From contig CAJTXE010000012.1 of assembly GCA_910580225.1 (NCBI GenBank), forward strand, positions 1-64,000: a DNA stretch of 64,000 nucleotides, read 5' to 3'. Shown here piece by piece: positions 43,800 to 52,418 of the stretch (position 1 is the first letter of the stretch; every line of letters begins with the position of its first letter). The DNA comes from an uncultured Acetatifactor sp. (GTDB taxonomy: Bacteria; Bacillota; Clostridia; Lachnospirales; Lachnospiraceae). Both the position numbers and the translations under genes were made by a program. The notes under the pieces are model-generated. The model worked only from the letters and a program-made list of their open reading frames with translations. It was not told where the DNA came from and did not search any database.

Positions 43800-43807
43800 T
43801 GTATAAA

Positions 43808-45316
43808 TTATGCTTGGTTTTTAGGTGCTTTGGGATCAGTTGATGACGCAACTTTTCCTGCCAGGAATCCGGATAGAACTGCCTGTAGATCTACACCGGT
43901 AGATTCTTTTAAACCATCTGTAATCTGAACCATAGTGCCCATAACATCCTTCATCAGTTTTGCAGAATTACCATCCCCATACATGGTGATCTTATCCACA
44001 TTAGTCAAAGGTTCCGCCGCATTTTTTACTACCTCCGGCAATGCTTTGAAATACATCTCCAATACTGCAGCTTCCCCCATCTTTGCCATTGCCTCGGCTT
44101 TTTTCTCGATACCTTCCGCTTCAGCGATGGCCTTTGCACGGATGGCTTCTGCTTCTGCAAGTCCCTTGGTACGGATACCGTCAGCTTCCTGTTCCATGGT
44201 ATAACGCCTGGCCTCTGCCTGTGCCTTCATGGCCTGGGCCTCTTTTTCGGTTTCAAACTGACGGGCTTCGGCTTCGCGCTGACGTTCATAGAGTGCTGCG
44301 TCAGCCTGTTGCTGTTTTGCAAATTTTTCCGCCTCTGCCTTTTTCTTTACCTGAGCATCCAGAGCTTGTTCCATAACTTCAGCTTCTTTTTGTTTTAAGA
44401 GAATCTCTTTTTCCTGTTTTGCTATATTGGCATTGGCAGTGGTAATTTCCACAGTCTTCCGCTGTTCTTCTTCCTGAATGGTATATGCAGCGTCCGCTTC
44501 TGCCTGCTTGATATCCGCTTCGCGCTTTAATTCCGCTTTACGTATGGCCAGTTCATTTTGCTTTTTTGCAATTTCAGAAGCAGCATTGACTTCTGCTTCA
44601 TTGGCTTCCCTCTTTGCACTGGCTTGTGCCTTCGCAATCTCCTTTTCGCTTTCGGCACGGGATATCGCTGCGTTCTTTTGAATTTTAACGATATTGTCCA
44701 CACCAAGGTTTTCAATAACACCGTTTCCATCCACGAAATTCTGAACATTGAAGCTGATAATATCCAGTCCCATGGCTGCCAAGTCAGGTTCAGCATTCTC
44801 TTTTACTAACATTGCAAATTTCTGTCGGTCTGAAACCATTTCTTCCAAAGCCATTTTACCGACAATCTCACGTACATTGCCTTCCAGAACCTCTCTGGCT
44901 ACCCGTCCAATGTATTCTGCATTCTTATTCAGAAAGTTTTGTGCGGCAAGTTTCAGCCGTTCTTCATTGTCACTGATTTTTACATTTACGGTAGCGTCTA
45001 CATTGATGTTTATGTAGTCTGCTGTAGGGACAGCATTGGAAGTCTTGACGTCAATAGGAATGAGCTGCAAATTCAGTTCGTCCTTTCGCTCCAAAAATGG
45101 AATCTTGATTCCAGCTTTTCCAATCAATACTTTTGGATTTTTACGTAAGCCGGAAATGATTACAGCCGTATCGGGTGATGCTTTTACATAACCCGATACC
45201 AGAATCAGAATCAACAGAACCAGAATGATTCCTGCAACAATCACAGAAACCGAAACGGAACTTCCCAAATTTGACGCCATCAATATCCATCTCGCTGTCA
45301 TCTTGCTTACACTCAT
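43808..45316 (-). CDS. Flotillin-family protein
   Basis: The 502-residue protein has a short outer N-terminus, one membrane segment (about 22-42: VSVIVAGIILVLLILILVSG), an SPFH/PHB domain (about 45-215) and a long Glu/Ala/Lys-rich coiled coil (about 225-425). The small C-terminal oligomerisation domain includes ALPEVVKNAAEPLTNVDKI. This fits the FloT/YqiK-type flotillins that organise membrane microdomains and affect fluidity and signalling. AAGGAGG precedes the ATG by about 9 nt. No NfeD-type partner gene is adjacent, which is often the case in Clostridia. Confidence 0.92.
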   Translation of the reverse strand: MSVSKMTARWILMASNLGSSVSVSVIVAGIILVLLILILVSGYVKASPDTAVIISGLRKNPKVLIGKAGIKIPFLERKDELNLQLIPIDVKTSNAVPTADYININVDATVNVKISDNEERLKLAAQNFLNKNAEYIGRVAREVLEGNVREIVGKMALEEMVSDRQKFAMLVKENAEPDLAAMGLDIISFNVQNFVDGNGVIENLGVDNIVKIQKNAAISRAESEKEIAKAQASAKREANEAEVNAASEIAKKQNELAIRKAELKREADIKQAEADAAYTIQEEEQRKTVEITTANANIAKQEKEILLKQKEAEVMEQALDAQVKKKAEAEKFAKQQQADAALYERQREAEARQFETEKEAQAMKAQAEARRYTMEQEADGIRTKGLAEAEAIRAKAIAEAEGIEKKAEAMAKMGEAAVLEMYFKALPEVVKNAAEPLTNVDKITMYGDGNSAKLMKDVMGTMVQITDGLKESTGVDLQAVLSGFLAGKVASSTDPKAPKNQA

Positions 45317-45448
45317 ACTTGTGCCCTCCTTGATTTAAAAGTTTTTGTTATGTTTTCGGGAATAAGTATATTTTAATATAAAATTTATAGAAAAACCATA
45401 TAAAATTCAGAATATTACAAGGGCAAAAACGAATATAAAATGCACGAT

Positions 45449-45901
45449 TCAATGTAGAATTTCTTCTGAATCCAACAAAATGGTAAAAGGTCCGTTATTC
45501 ACCAGTTCGACTTTCATTTCAGCACCGAAACTCCCCTCTTCTACTCTATCCACCTCTGATCTGCACAGATCAATGATATACCGGTACAGGGTATTGGCTT
45601 TCTCCGGATCTCCTGCATTGGTGAAGGAGGGCCTGTTGCCCTTACAACAGTCTGCATATAATGTAAACTGAGAAATAACCAGCAATTCTCCTCCTACTGT
45701 CTTTAGGTTCAGATTAGTCTTACCATTTTCATCTTCAAAGATCCGAAGGCCTGTCAGTTTTTTTGTCATCTTGTCAGCGATTTCAACTGTATCTGTATGA
45801 GAAATACCCACAAAGACAAGCAGTCCCTTCCCAATTTCACCAATTTTTCTTCCATCAACAGTTACAGACGCCCTGTTTACCCTTTGTATCAGAAATCTCA
45901 T
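45449..45901 (-). CDS. dtd: D-aminoacyl-tRNA deacylase
   Basis: The 150-residue enzyme removes D-amino acids wrongly attached to tRNA. Family signatures are the start MRFLIQRVNRASVTVDG, the SQFTLYAD motif (about 77-84) with the following KGNRPSFTNAG, and the C-terminal VNNGPFTILLDS with the Gly-cis-Pro motif. Length is standard. The start overlaps the end of the AI-2E-family transporter gene by 4 nt, so the two are coupled even though their functions are unrelated. Confidence 0.94.
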   Translation of the reverse strand: MRFLIQRVNRASVTVDGRKIGEIGKGLLVFVGISHTDTVEIADKMTKKLTGLRIFEDENGKTNLNLKTVGGELLVISQFTLYADCCKGNRPSFTNAGDPEKANTLYRYIIDLCRSEVDRVEEGSFGAEMKVELVNNGPFTILLDSEEILH

Positions 45902-47259
45902 TTTCGTTTCGTCCCTTCTCTTTCACAAGTATTCTCTTTCTGTGTTCTTTCTGCAGAGCTATTTTCCTTTTGTGGAAAATTCTCCGTTCGTTTTCGCTTG
46001 AAACCTTTTCTCACGGGCATTGCTTCGTGAAACCCGTCTTCATCTATGTAGTCTACCGTTTCATACAATATAGTTTCGCTTGGCAGTTTCTTCCCGCTAA
46101 GTCTGTTACTGATTATAGATCTGACTGCGGCGTACAGGATAGCGAAGATCGGTACTCCAACTATCATACCCACAACGCCGAACAGCCCTCCAAACAGAGT
46201 AATCGAAAAAATAACCCAGAAGCCGGTCAGTCCTGTAGAGCTTCCCAGAATTTTGGGACCCAGAATATTTCCGTCAAACTGCTGTAATGCCAGTGCAAAG
46301 AGGGCAAAGTAAACACAGTTCAGCGGATGCATGGGATCTACTACAAATATAAGTATGGTGCTGGGAATCGCTCCCAGGAACGGTCCGAAAAAAGGGATGA
46401 TATTCGTCACTCCAATGATAAGGCTGATCAATATGGCATATGGAGTCTTCATAAGAGAAGTTCCGATAAAACAAAGGACTCCAATAATCAGGGAATCAAT
46501 GATTTTTCCACTTAAAAAACCGATAAAAGTTCTGTGTGTAAATCGGAAATTACGAATGATCTTATTGGCAGAGTCCCTCTCAAAGACAGCATACATCAAC
46601 TTTTTTGCCTGTCCTGCAAAATGTTCCTTGCTGGCCAGGACATAGATGGATATGATGAACCCGATCACAAAATCCCACAAAACATCCAAAATATTGATAA
46701 AGCTTAAAGACAGCGTCCGAATCAGTGTGGCAGTCCCTGGAATCAGATGGTTCAGCCAGTCTTCCAGCTGTTCGGAAAACTTATCAAACGTTTTTGACAA
46801 ATAGGCACCGATTTCCGGATTATCGTCAAGCATCTGATCAATCCAATTGCTGACATTGCTTACATAAGAGTCAAAATTGCTCACAATCCCTTCAACGCTG
46901 GGCACAATCTGGGAGACCAACATGGAGATAAGTCCGTATATGAGTGCCACAAACAAAAAAGCCGTCACCAGAATTCCGATTCCACGGATTACCTTTCGGC
47001 GGCTTCTTGTTTCTCTGATCTGGAATTTGTCAAACAGAGGAACCAGAACCCTGGATTCCATAAAGTTCAAAATCGGAGTCAGCAGATATGCGGTTACCAG
47101 ACCGAAGATCACCGGCATCAGAATACCCATAATCAGGCTGAATTTCTCGTGAATATTTGAGCTGTGGAATATAAGATAATAAAAGGTAATAGAAGCAGCA
47201 ATGACCAGAAAAGACGTTAATCCCCATCGTACATATTTGTTGTTGAATTTAAATTTCAT
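45898..47259 (-). CDS. AI-2E family transporter
   Basis: The 453-residue membrane protein of the AI-2E (YhhQ/PerM-like) family has about eight helices and a large extracytoplasmic loop (about 100-165). The family core motif ITNIIPFFGPFLGAIPSTIL lies near residue 290, followed by GPKILGSSTGLTGFWV. The C-terminal tail is charged (KRKRTENFPQKENSSAERTQ). Members move small solutes or Na+/H+; the quorum-signal role proposed for the founding member does not apply generally. AAGGAAAG lies upstream of the ATG. Confidence 0.9.
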   Translation of the reverse strand: MKFKFNNKYVRWGLTSFLVIAASITFYYLIFHSSNIHEKFSLIMGILMPVIFGLVTAYLLTPILNFMESRVLVPLFDKFQIRETRSRRKVIRGIGILVTAFLFVALIYGLISMLVSQIVPSVEGIVSNFDSYVSNVSNWIDQMLDDNPEIGAYLSKTFDKFSEQLEDWLNHLIPGTATLIRTLSLSFINILDVLWDFVIGFIISIYVLASKEHFAGQAKKLMYAVFERDSANKIIRNFRFTHRTFIGFLSGKIIDSLIIGVLCFIGTSLMKTPYAILISLIIGVTNIIPFFGPFLGAIPSTILIFVVDPMHPLNCVYFALFALALQQFDGNILGPKILGSSTGLTGFWVIFSITLFGGLFGVVGMIVGVPIFAILYAAVRSIISNRLSGKKLPSETILYETVDYIDEDGFHEAMPVRKGFKRKRTENFPQKENSSAERTQKENTCEREGTKRK

Positions 47260-47301
47260 AGAACTTTCCTTCCTTACCTGTTTTCCTCTGTTGTCTGTTT
47301 T

Positions 47302-47377
47302 GCAGTAACCGGATCCGTGTTTTCTGTAAGAAATTTACCAATGTAACATCTATCAGACTCCGCATCCGGATTACTGC
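47302..47377. repeat. Inverted repeat between rubrerythrin and AI-2E-family gene
   Basis: GCAGTAACCGGAT (47302-47314) is complementary to ATCCGGATTACTGC (47364-47377) with one bulged base, enclosing a 49-nt loop. No T-run follows on either strand. It might be an operator pair or a processing stem. Confidence 0.4.
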
Positions 47378-47473
47378 TGAAAAAACTCTTGTCTCTATCA
47401 TACTATTAAAACAGACAGATAACAAGTATGCTTTTCTAAATTTTTGCTGAAGAAAACAAAATGCTGCCGAATT

Positions 47474-48079
47474 TTATTTCTTTTTGGCAAATCCTTCATA
47501 TGGGGCCAATTCAAAGCGAATAAAATACCCTCTGTCATGCCTGCATACAGGACAGACTGACGGAGCAGCTTTACCCTTGAATATATATCCGCAGTTCAAG
47601 CACATCCACTCCTCTTCCACATCAGAAACGAAAAGCTTTCCTTCCCGTATCAGCTGCGCATATCGTCCAAAACGGTCTCCATGCACTTTCTCGATGGCAG
47701 CTATCTGCAGAAATGAGGAAGCGATTTGATCAAATCCTTCCTGTCTGGCTGTCTCCCCGAAAGATTTGTATACCGAATCATGTTCTTCATATTCATTATG
47801 CTGCGCTTTGGATAAAAGGTCGGCTACATTGTCAGACAAGTCCACAGGATATCCTCCGTCAATGAAAATTGTGCTGCCTGCCAGTTCCTGCAGATGATGA
47901 TAGAAGATTTCGGCATGCTCCTTTTCTTGAGAAGCCGTAAAAGCAAAAACCGCGCTGATGACCTGCAGTCCGCTTTTCTGCGCCTGAGCAGCAGCAAAGG
48001 TATACCTGTTTCTGGCTTGGCTCTCCCCGGCAAAGGCTCTCATCAAATTATCTTTTGTCACACTTTTTGCAAAATCCAT
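47474..48079 (-). CDS. Rubrerythrin
   Basis: The 201-residue protein has a ferritin-like diiron domain (about 1-145) with the ExxH-type ligands in GESQARNRYTF, SQEKEHAEIF and AAIEKVHGDRF. A C-terminal rubredoxin-like domain (about 155-190) has two Cys pairs, CLNCG and CPVCR. In anaerobes rubrerythrin reduces hydrogen peroxide using electrons from rubredoxin or NADH-linked reductases. ATG 48079 is used because AGGAG (within 48086-48093) is 8 nt upstream; the ATG at 48094 has no such site. Confidence 0.93.
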   Translation of the reverse strand: MDFAKSVTKDNLMRAFAGESQARNRYTFAAAQAQKSGLQVISAVFAFTASQEKEHAEIFYHHLQELAGSTIFIDGGYPVDLSDNVADLLSKAQHNEYEEHDSVYKSFGETARQEGFDQIASSFLQIAAIEKVHGDRFGRYAQLIREGKLFVSDVEEEWMCLNCGYIFKGKAAPSVCPVCRHDRGYFIRFELAPYEGFAKKK

Positions 48080-48208
48080 TTTTGTACTCCTCATATGATA
48101 TTCTTTTTGCGATATAGATGAAGAGGATCACAGTCTGTTTCCATCTATACAGTCAGCAGTATCTTCCATAATAAGTATATCCATCTGAAAAGAAAATATA
48201 ATTAACTA

Positions 48209-48237
48209 TTGTCTTTCTTCCGGAAAAATACTAAAAT
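48209..48237 (+). promoter_or_regulatory. Promoter of ttcA-xer transcript
   Basis: TTGTCT (48209-48214) and TAAAAT (48232-48237) are 17 bp apart, about 55 nt before the thiolase gene. Confidence 0.6.
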
Positions 48238-48296
48238 GGTATTCAGGCAACAAAAAATCAAAAGAATGCGGCAGACACGCGGAAATGAGGAAAAGC

Positions 48297-49013
48297 ATGC
48301 GGCTTCAGCAGGTACTGAGTTATGTACGCAAAGCGATTGACGACTATAATATGATAGAAGAAGGAGACAAGATCGCCATTGGAATTTCCGGGGGTAAGGA
48401 TAGTCTTACTCTTTTGTATGCCCTACATGATCTGAGACGTTTTTATCCTAAAAAGTTCGAAATACATGCTGTTACTGTGGATCTGGGATTTCGGAATCTG
48501 CTACTGGACAAAATCAAGGATTTATGTCAGGAACTGGGGGTGGAATATGCCATAGTAGAGACTGATATCGCCAAAATTATTTTTGAAGATCGGAAGGAAG
48601 AAAATCCTTGTTCCCTATGTGCTAAAATGAGAAAAGGTGCCCTGAATCAGGCGATCAAGAAGGCTGGCTGCAATAAAGTGGCATATGCCCATCACAAGGA
48701 CGATGTGGTGGAGACAATGCTGATGTCATTGATTTTTGAAGGGCGTTTTCATACATTTGCACCGGTTACATATCTTGACAGGATGGAACTTACGGTGATC
48801 AGGCCTCTTCTCTATATGAAAGAAGCGGATGTGATAGGTTTTGTCAACAAATACAATGTTCCGGTTGTGAAGAGTCCCTGTCCTGCCGACGGTCATACCA
48901 AGCGGGAATATGTCAAGAACCTGCTTCGGCAGCTGAATCAGGAGAATCCTGGCGTAAAAGAAAGGATGTTTACTGCTATCCAAAGCGGCAATTTGAAAGG
49001 TTGGACACAATAA
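48297..49013 (+). CDS. TtcA-like tRNA thiolation enzyme
   Basis: The 238-residue ATP-pyrophosphatase of the TtcA/TilS family has the PP-loop GISGGKDSLT (about 29-38). The CSLC pair (about 109-112) corresponds to the TtcA cluster or thiol site. The YAHHKDDVVETMLMSLI segment and a CPADGHTKR segment near the C-terminus complete the family pattern. TtcA-type enzymes add sulfur to cytidine 32 of tRNA, with the iron-sulfur cluster as carrier. ATG 48297 follows GAGG by 6 nt; ATG 48285 is an alternative. It lies 1 nt before the recombinase gene, so the two are cotranscribed. Confidence 0.87.
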   Translation: MRLQQVLSYVRKAIDDYNMIEEGDKIAIGISGGKDSLTLLYALHDLRRFYPKKFEIHAVTVDLGFRNLLLDKIKDLCQELGVEYAIVETDIAKIIFEDRKEENPCSLCAKMRKGALNQAIKKAGCNKVAYAHHKDDVVETMLMSLIFEGRFHTFAPVTYLDRMELTVIRPLLYMKEADVIGFVNKYNVPVVKSPCPADGHTKREYVKNLLRQLNQENPGVKERMFTAIQSGNLKGWTQ

Positions 49014-49014
49014 A

Positions 49015-50076
49015 ATGGCTGTTATAAAGCAAACAAATTATCATGATGAACAAAATCGGCAGAATATTCTGAAAATGAGGGCAGTCCTTGAGACACTGCC
49101 CTATTTCTGCAAGACTTTTTTCAGGGGAATTGAAGAATATACTTCTGCCCGGACCAGATTGGCTTATGCCTATGATATTCGCCTTTTCTTCGAATTCCTC
49201 CATGAAGCAAATGCTGTCTGTGCCGGAATGGAAATCAAAGACTTTCCGCTTTCCCTATTGGATCAGCTGACACGACAGGATATCGAAGAATATCTGGAGT
49301 ATATGTCATTGTATCACAAGGACGGCAGGGATATCACAAATGAGGAACGTGGAAAGGCCAGAAAGCTTGCAGCACTGCGCAGCTTTTATAACTATTTCTA
49401 TCAATCCGAGATGATTGAGACCAATCCTGCGGCACTTGTCTCACTCCCAAAACTCCACGAGAAGGAAATTATTCGTCTGGAACCCAATGAGGTTGCTATT
49501 TTGTTGGACCAGGTGGAGGACGGTACAAAGCTTACTTCTAAAGAATTGGTGTATCATAAAAAGACAAAACTGCGGGATGTGGCCTTGTTGACGTTGCTTT
49601 TGGGCACCGGAATCCGTGTGTCGGAATGTGTCGGATTGGATTTGGCAGATGTGAATTTTGATGTATGCGGAATCAAAATACGTCGAAAAGGAGGCTATGA
49701 AGCTATAGTCTATTTCGGAGAAGAGGTGGAGACAGCTCTGCTAGACTATCTGGAAGAACGATACCGTACGGTGCCGGCGGAGGGCCATGAGAATGCACTG
49801 TTTCTTTCCATGCAAAATCGCCGTATAACAGTACGTGCGGTAGAAAATCTTGTAAAAAAATATGCTTCGCGGGTGACCACCCTGAAGAAAATCACCCCTC
49901 ATAAGCTCAGAAGCACCTATGGAACCACTCTGTATCAGGAAAGCAATGATATCTACCTGGTTGCGGACGTACTGGGCCATAAGGACGTAAATACCACCAG
50001 AAAGCATTATGCTGCTCAGTCAGATGAGCGTCGGCGGCGAGCTGCACAATATGTAAAACTTCGTGAAAAGCCCTGA
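49015..50076 (+). CDS. XerC-type tyrosine recombinase
   Basis: The 353-residue protein has an N-terminal SAM-like DNA-binding domain (about 25-140: ARTRLAYAYDIRLFFEFL, RSFYNYFYQSEMIETNPA). The phage-integrase catalytic domain (about 160-350) has Arg in GTGIRVSEC, the His-x-x-Arg box in HKLRSTYGT, a His in LGHKDVNTT and the nucleophile Tyr in RKHYA. The length fits XerC/XerD-like chromosome dimer resolvases rather than a phage integrase. No attachment site, excisionase or other phage gene is near, so a housekeeping role is likely. Confidence 0.88.
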   Translation: MAVIKQTNYHDEQNRQNILKMRAVLETLPYFCKTFFRGIEEYTSARTRLAYAYDIRLFFEFLHEANAVCAGMEIKDFPLSLLDQLTRQDIEEYLEYMSLYHKDGRDITNEERGKARKLAALRSFYNYFYQSEMIETNPAALVSLPKLHEKEIIRLEPNEVAILLDQVEDGTKLTSKELVYHKKTKLRDVALLTLLLGTGIRVSECVGLDLADVNFDVCGIKIRRKGGYEAIVYFGEEVETALLDYLEERYRTVPAEGHENALFLSMQNRRITVRAVENLVKKYASRVTTLKKITPHKLRSTYGTTLYQESNDIYLVADVLGHKDVNTTRKHYAAQSDERRRRAAQYVKLREKP

Positions 50077-50079
50077 TTC

Positions 50080-50131
50080 GAACATATTTTTGGAATATAT
50101 GTTTGCTTTTTTGTCCTTGCTGTGATATAAT
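50080..50131 (+). promoter_or_regulatory. lexA promoter with two LexA-box-like sites
   Basis: The -35 box TTGCTT (50103-50108) and -10 box TATAAT (50126-50131) are 17 bp apart. Upstream, GAACATATTTTT (50080-50091) and GAATATATGTTT (50093-50104) each match the Gram-positive LexA box GAACATATGTTC at 10 of 12 positions, and the second overlaps the -35 box. Autoregulation of lexA is expected. The leader to the gene is about 215 nt and has no gene I can see. Confidence 0.65.
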
Positions 50132-50354
50132 ATAACTTATCGGAAGTAGGTTCTTTACTTGCGGTAAAAGACGCTTTTTTGGGTACCATATTGATTAACG
50201 GAAGCTGTACTTGCTTTTTACAAGATGACTGATGGGACCGGAAAGCGCTGAGAAAAGACACTACCGGACGAATTATGAAAATGGCATATGACAGGAAAGC
50301 AATTTTGGCACTGAACACACATATAAGTATGATTCATACCCCCAGGAGGTAACT

Positions 50355-50972
50355 ATGGCATTTGGAAAGATAACACCCAAGCAGCAGGAAATTCTTAACT
50401 ATATTAAAGACGAAATTCTGAAAAAAGGCTATCCCCCAACAGTCCGTGAGATTTGCGAAACTGTCAGTCTGAAGTCTACCTCTTCTGTCCACTCTCATCT
50501 GGAGACCCTTGAGAAGAACGGATATATCAGAAGAGACCCCACCAAACCCAGGGCTATAGAAGTCTGTGACGACAGCTTTCAGATGGTCCGCACGGAGATG
50601 GTCAGCCTTCCGGTAATCGGCAATGTGGCTGCCGGACAGCCCATTTTTGCGGAGGAAAATATCGTAGAGTATTTTCCTGTACCAGCAGATGTAGTTCCAA
50701 GCGGGGAGTCCTTTATCCTGAATGTGCGCGGAGATTCCATGATCAATGTGGGGATTTTTAATGGTGACAGGGTTTTTGTGAATTCCTGCAATACTGCACG
50801 GAATGGTGAGATCATTGTAGCATTGATTGACGATTCGGCCACGGTAAAAACCTTTTATCGGGAAGAGGGACATATTCGGCTGCAGCCGGAAAATGATTCT
50901 ATGGATCCCATTATTGTAGAGGACTGTCAGATTCTGGGAAGAGTGTTTGGTATCTTCCGTTTCTATCGGTAA
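50355..50972 (+). CDS. lexA: SOS repressor LexA
   Basis: The 205-residue repressor has a winged helix-turn-helix (about 1-70: KITPKQQEILNYIKDEIL, TSSVHSHLETLEKNGYI). The self-cleaving S24 peptidase domain follows, with cleavage between Ala93 and Gly94 (VAAGQP), catalytic Ser128 in RGDSMI and Lys165 in TVKTF. It represses DNA-damage genes until RecA filaments trigger cleavage. CCAGGAGG lies about 7 nt before the ATG. SOS-type boxes in its own promoter support autoregulation. It is convergent with rsfS. Confidence 0.95.
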   Translation: MAFGKITPKQQEILNYIKDEILKKGYPPTVREICETVSLKSTSSVHSHLETLEKNGYIRRDPTKPRAIEVCDDSFQMVRTEMVSLPVIGNVAAGQPIFAEENIVEYFPVPADVVPSGESFILNVRGDSMINVGIFNGDRVFVNSCNTARNGEIIVALIDDSATVKTFYREEGHIRLQPENDSMDPIIVEDCQILGRVFGIFRFYR

Positions 50973-51027
50973 TAAAATTTTTCATTTCATACATAAATTC
51001 TGAATTTGCGCAGATATTAATAGAGCC

Positions 51028-51037
51028 GGAACGTTCC
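51028..51037. promoter_or_regulatory. Perfect palindrome before DUF378 gene
   Basis: GGAACGTTCC is a 10-bp perfect palindrome about 70 nt upstream of the small membrane protein gene and could be a regulator site. Function unknown. Confidence 0.3.
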
Positions 51038-51104
51038 TTTTCGGTGCAGTTTACTTTCAAAAGAGGGATTGAATGTCTGCTGAAAGCAGGCAGGAGGTAT
51101 GAAA

Positions 51105-51317
51105 ATGGGAAATAAATTTTTAGATGGCACAGCTCTCACCATTGCTATTATCGGTGCAATTAACTGGGCGCTGATCGGTATTTTCCGTTTTGATCTGGTA
51201 GCTTTTATCTTCGGTGATATGTCATGGCTCTCCAGAATCGTCTATGCGGTAGTGGGTCTCTGCGGGCTCTATCTGATCAGTTTCTATATGCATCTTGGCA
51301 GAAGGGATGAAGCATAG
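51105..51317 (+). CDS. DUF378 small membrane protein
   Basis: The 70-residue protein has two membrane helices (about 9-27 and 44-60) with the DUF378 pattern GTALTIAIIGAINWALIGIF and RIVYAVVGLCGLYLI. The family is widespread in Gram-positive bacteria with unknown function, often linked to stress response or general membrane stability. AGGAGG (51092-51097) fits ATG 51105 better than the ATG at 51099. A strong terminator follows. Confidence 0.88.
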   Translation: MGNKFLDGTALTIAIIGAINWALIGIFRFDLVAFIFGDMSWLSRIVYAVVGLCGLYLISFYMHLGRRDEA

Positions 51318-51338
51318 CCTGAGACAGAAAAAGAAACG

Positions 51339-51377
51339 CCGCAGAAAGTTCGCTTTTTCTTTCTGCGGCAGTCTTTT
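51339..51377 (+). terminator. Terminator between DUF378 and rsfS
   Basis: GCCGCAGAAAG (51339-51349) and CTTTCTGCGGC (51360-51370) form a perfect 11-bp stem with a 10-nt loop, followed by AGTCTTTTT. It probably serves both converging transcripts. Confidence 0.88.
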
Positions 51378-51413
51378 TATAAAACGGCTATTTGAAATGT
51401 GCTATCCTATTTT

Positions 51414-51782
51414 CTATTCCAATTCACTCAGTTCCACTTGCCTGCCATCTCTCCAAATACGCTCCAGGTTATAAAGCAGTCTGTTTTCTCTGTCAAAAAT
51501 GTGAATGATCACATCACTGAAATCCATGAGAATCCAGTTTGCGGTGTTATATCCCTCCGTTTGCTTTTCCGGATAACCTGCCTTTCCAAGTGTCTCCAGC
51601 ACATGGTCACATAATGCCTGTATCTGATTTTTATTTGTGCCGCCGGCTATAACGAAATAATCTGCAATGACGGATACCTGACTAATATCAATGATGTGGA
51701 TATCCTGTGCTTTTTTGTCCTGCAGAGCCTGGATTGCAAGCTTAGCCATTTCCTTTGCATTGTTTGTCTCAATATTCTCCAT
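51414..51782 (-). CDS. rsfS: Ribosomal silencing factor RsfS
   Basis: The 122-residue protein has the RsfS/Iojap fold, with KAQDIHIIDISQVSVIADYF and the C-terminal WILMDFSDVIIHIFDRENRL, both family signatures. It binds L14 on the large ribosomal subunit and prevents subunit joining during starvation. It is the last gene of the L21-to-RsfS cluster, 42 nt after yqeK. Confidence 0.93.
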   Translation of the reverse strand: MENIETNNAKEMAKLAIQALQDKKAQDIHIIDISQVSVIADYFVIAGGTNKNQIQALCDHVLETLGKAGYPEKQTEGYNTANWILMDFSDVIIHIFDRENRLLYNLERIWRDGRQVELSELE

Positions 51783-51824
51783 AACTCCTCCTTCTGATAT
51801 TACTGTATCATTACTACATGTTTA

Positions 51825-52418
51825 TCAGGCATCTGGCTGCTTTAGCAGTGCCGAATAACAACGCCAGGTTTCCTCTGTCATGGGATCAATATCTCCCCCG
51901 GAAGCTTCTAAATATCGTAAAGTATCCTTCAGAATTTCTACCAGTGCACGATTGATATCCAGAAAAGCCAGCTTTCGGATATCGGTCAGATTTGGGGCAT
52001 GCTTTCGCCCTGGTTCTATATAATCCGCAACAAAAATGATTTTTTCCAGAAGACTCATATTCTTTCGGCCGGTGGTATGGCTTCTGATTGCGTTCAAAAT
52101 ATCAGGATCTTTTATACCATATTTTTCTCTGGCCAGATAGGCCCCTGCTTTTGCATGCAGTAAAAAGGGATTTTTCCGCTCTACCTCTGTCACTGGAATA
52201 TGATTTTTTCGACAGATGGAGAGACGTTTTTCATCCGAAAGGCATTTGGCACAATCATGGAGCAATCCGGCAGCCCTGGCACTGTCAATATCACTGCCAT
52301 AGCGCATGGCAAGCGCAGCAGCGGTGTATTCTACACCCAATGTGTGCTCAAACCTTTTTGCGTCCTGTGCCTTCTGAACTGCTTTTCTAATTTTTCTCAA
52401 ATAATTCGTTTTCTTCAC
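51825..52418 (-). CDS. yqeK: YqeK-like HD-domain hydrolase
   Basis: The 197-residue HD-superfamily protein has metal ligands in FEHTLGVEYTA (His near residue 25) and AAGLLHDCAK (HD near residue 54-55). LHAKAGAYLA, IRSHTTG and FVADYIEPGR follow. YqeK in Firmicutes hydrolyses the alarmone Ap4A symmetrically, and a place directly after nadD is typical. The start lies inside the 3' end of nadD (32-nt overlap), so translation is coupled. Confidence 0.92.
   Translation of the reverse strand: MKKTNYLRKIRKAVQKAQDAKRFEHTLGVEYTAAALAMRYGSDIDSARAAGLLHDCAKCLSDEKRLSICRKNHIPVTEVERKNPFLLHAKAGAYLAREKYGIKDPDILNAIRSHTTGRKNMSLLEKIIFVADYIEPGRKHAPNLTDIRKLAFLDINRALVEILKDTLRYLEASGGDIDPMTEETWRCYSALLKQPDA

Larger units (their letters stand above)
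43277..43807. other. Structured intergenic region with small ORF remnant
   Basis: This 530-bp stretch contains an 11-bp palindrome GTGACCGTCAC (43327-43337), hairpins GAGGT/ACCTC (43345-43359) and GGTGG/CCACC (43405-43422), and a long stem listed as terminator. A short open frame ends at 43401 (listed separately). The rest, 43480-43760, is AT-rich and shows nothing I can name. Confidence 0.5.

Noticed and set aside
45898..47259. AI-2 quorum-signal exporter
   Set aside because: The family name is historical; nothing else in the window supports AI-2 handling.
49015..50076. Tyrosine recombinase as sign of an integrated element
   Set aside because: No attachment-site repeats, excisionase, relaxase or phage genes nearby; length and neighbours fit a chromosomal Xer enzyme.
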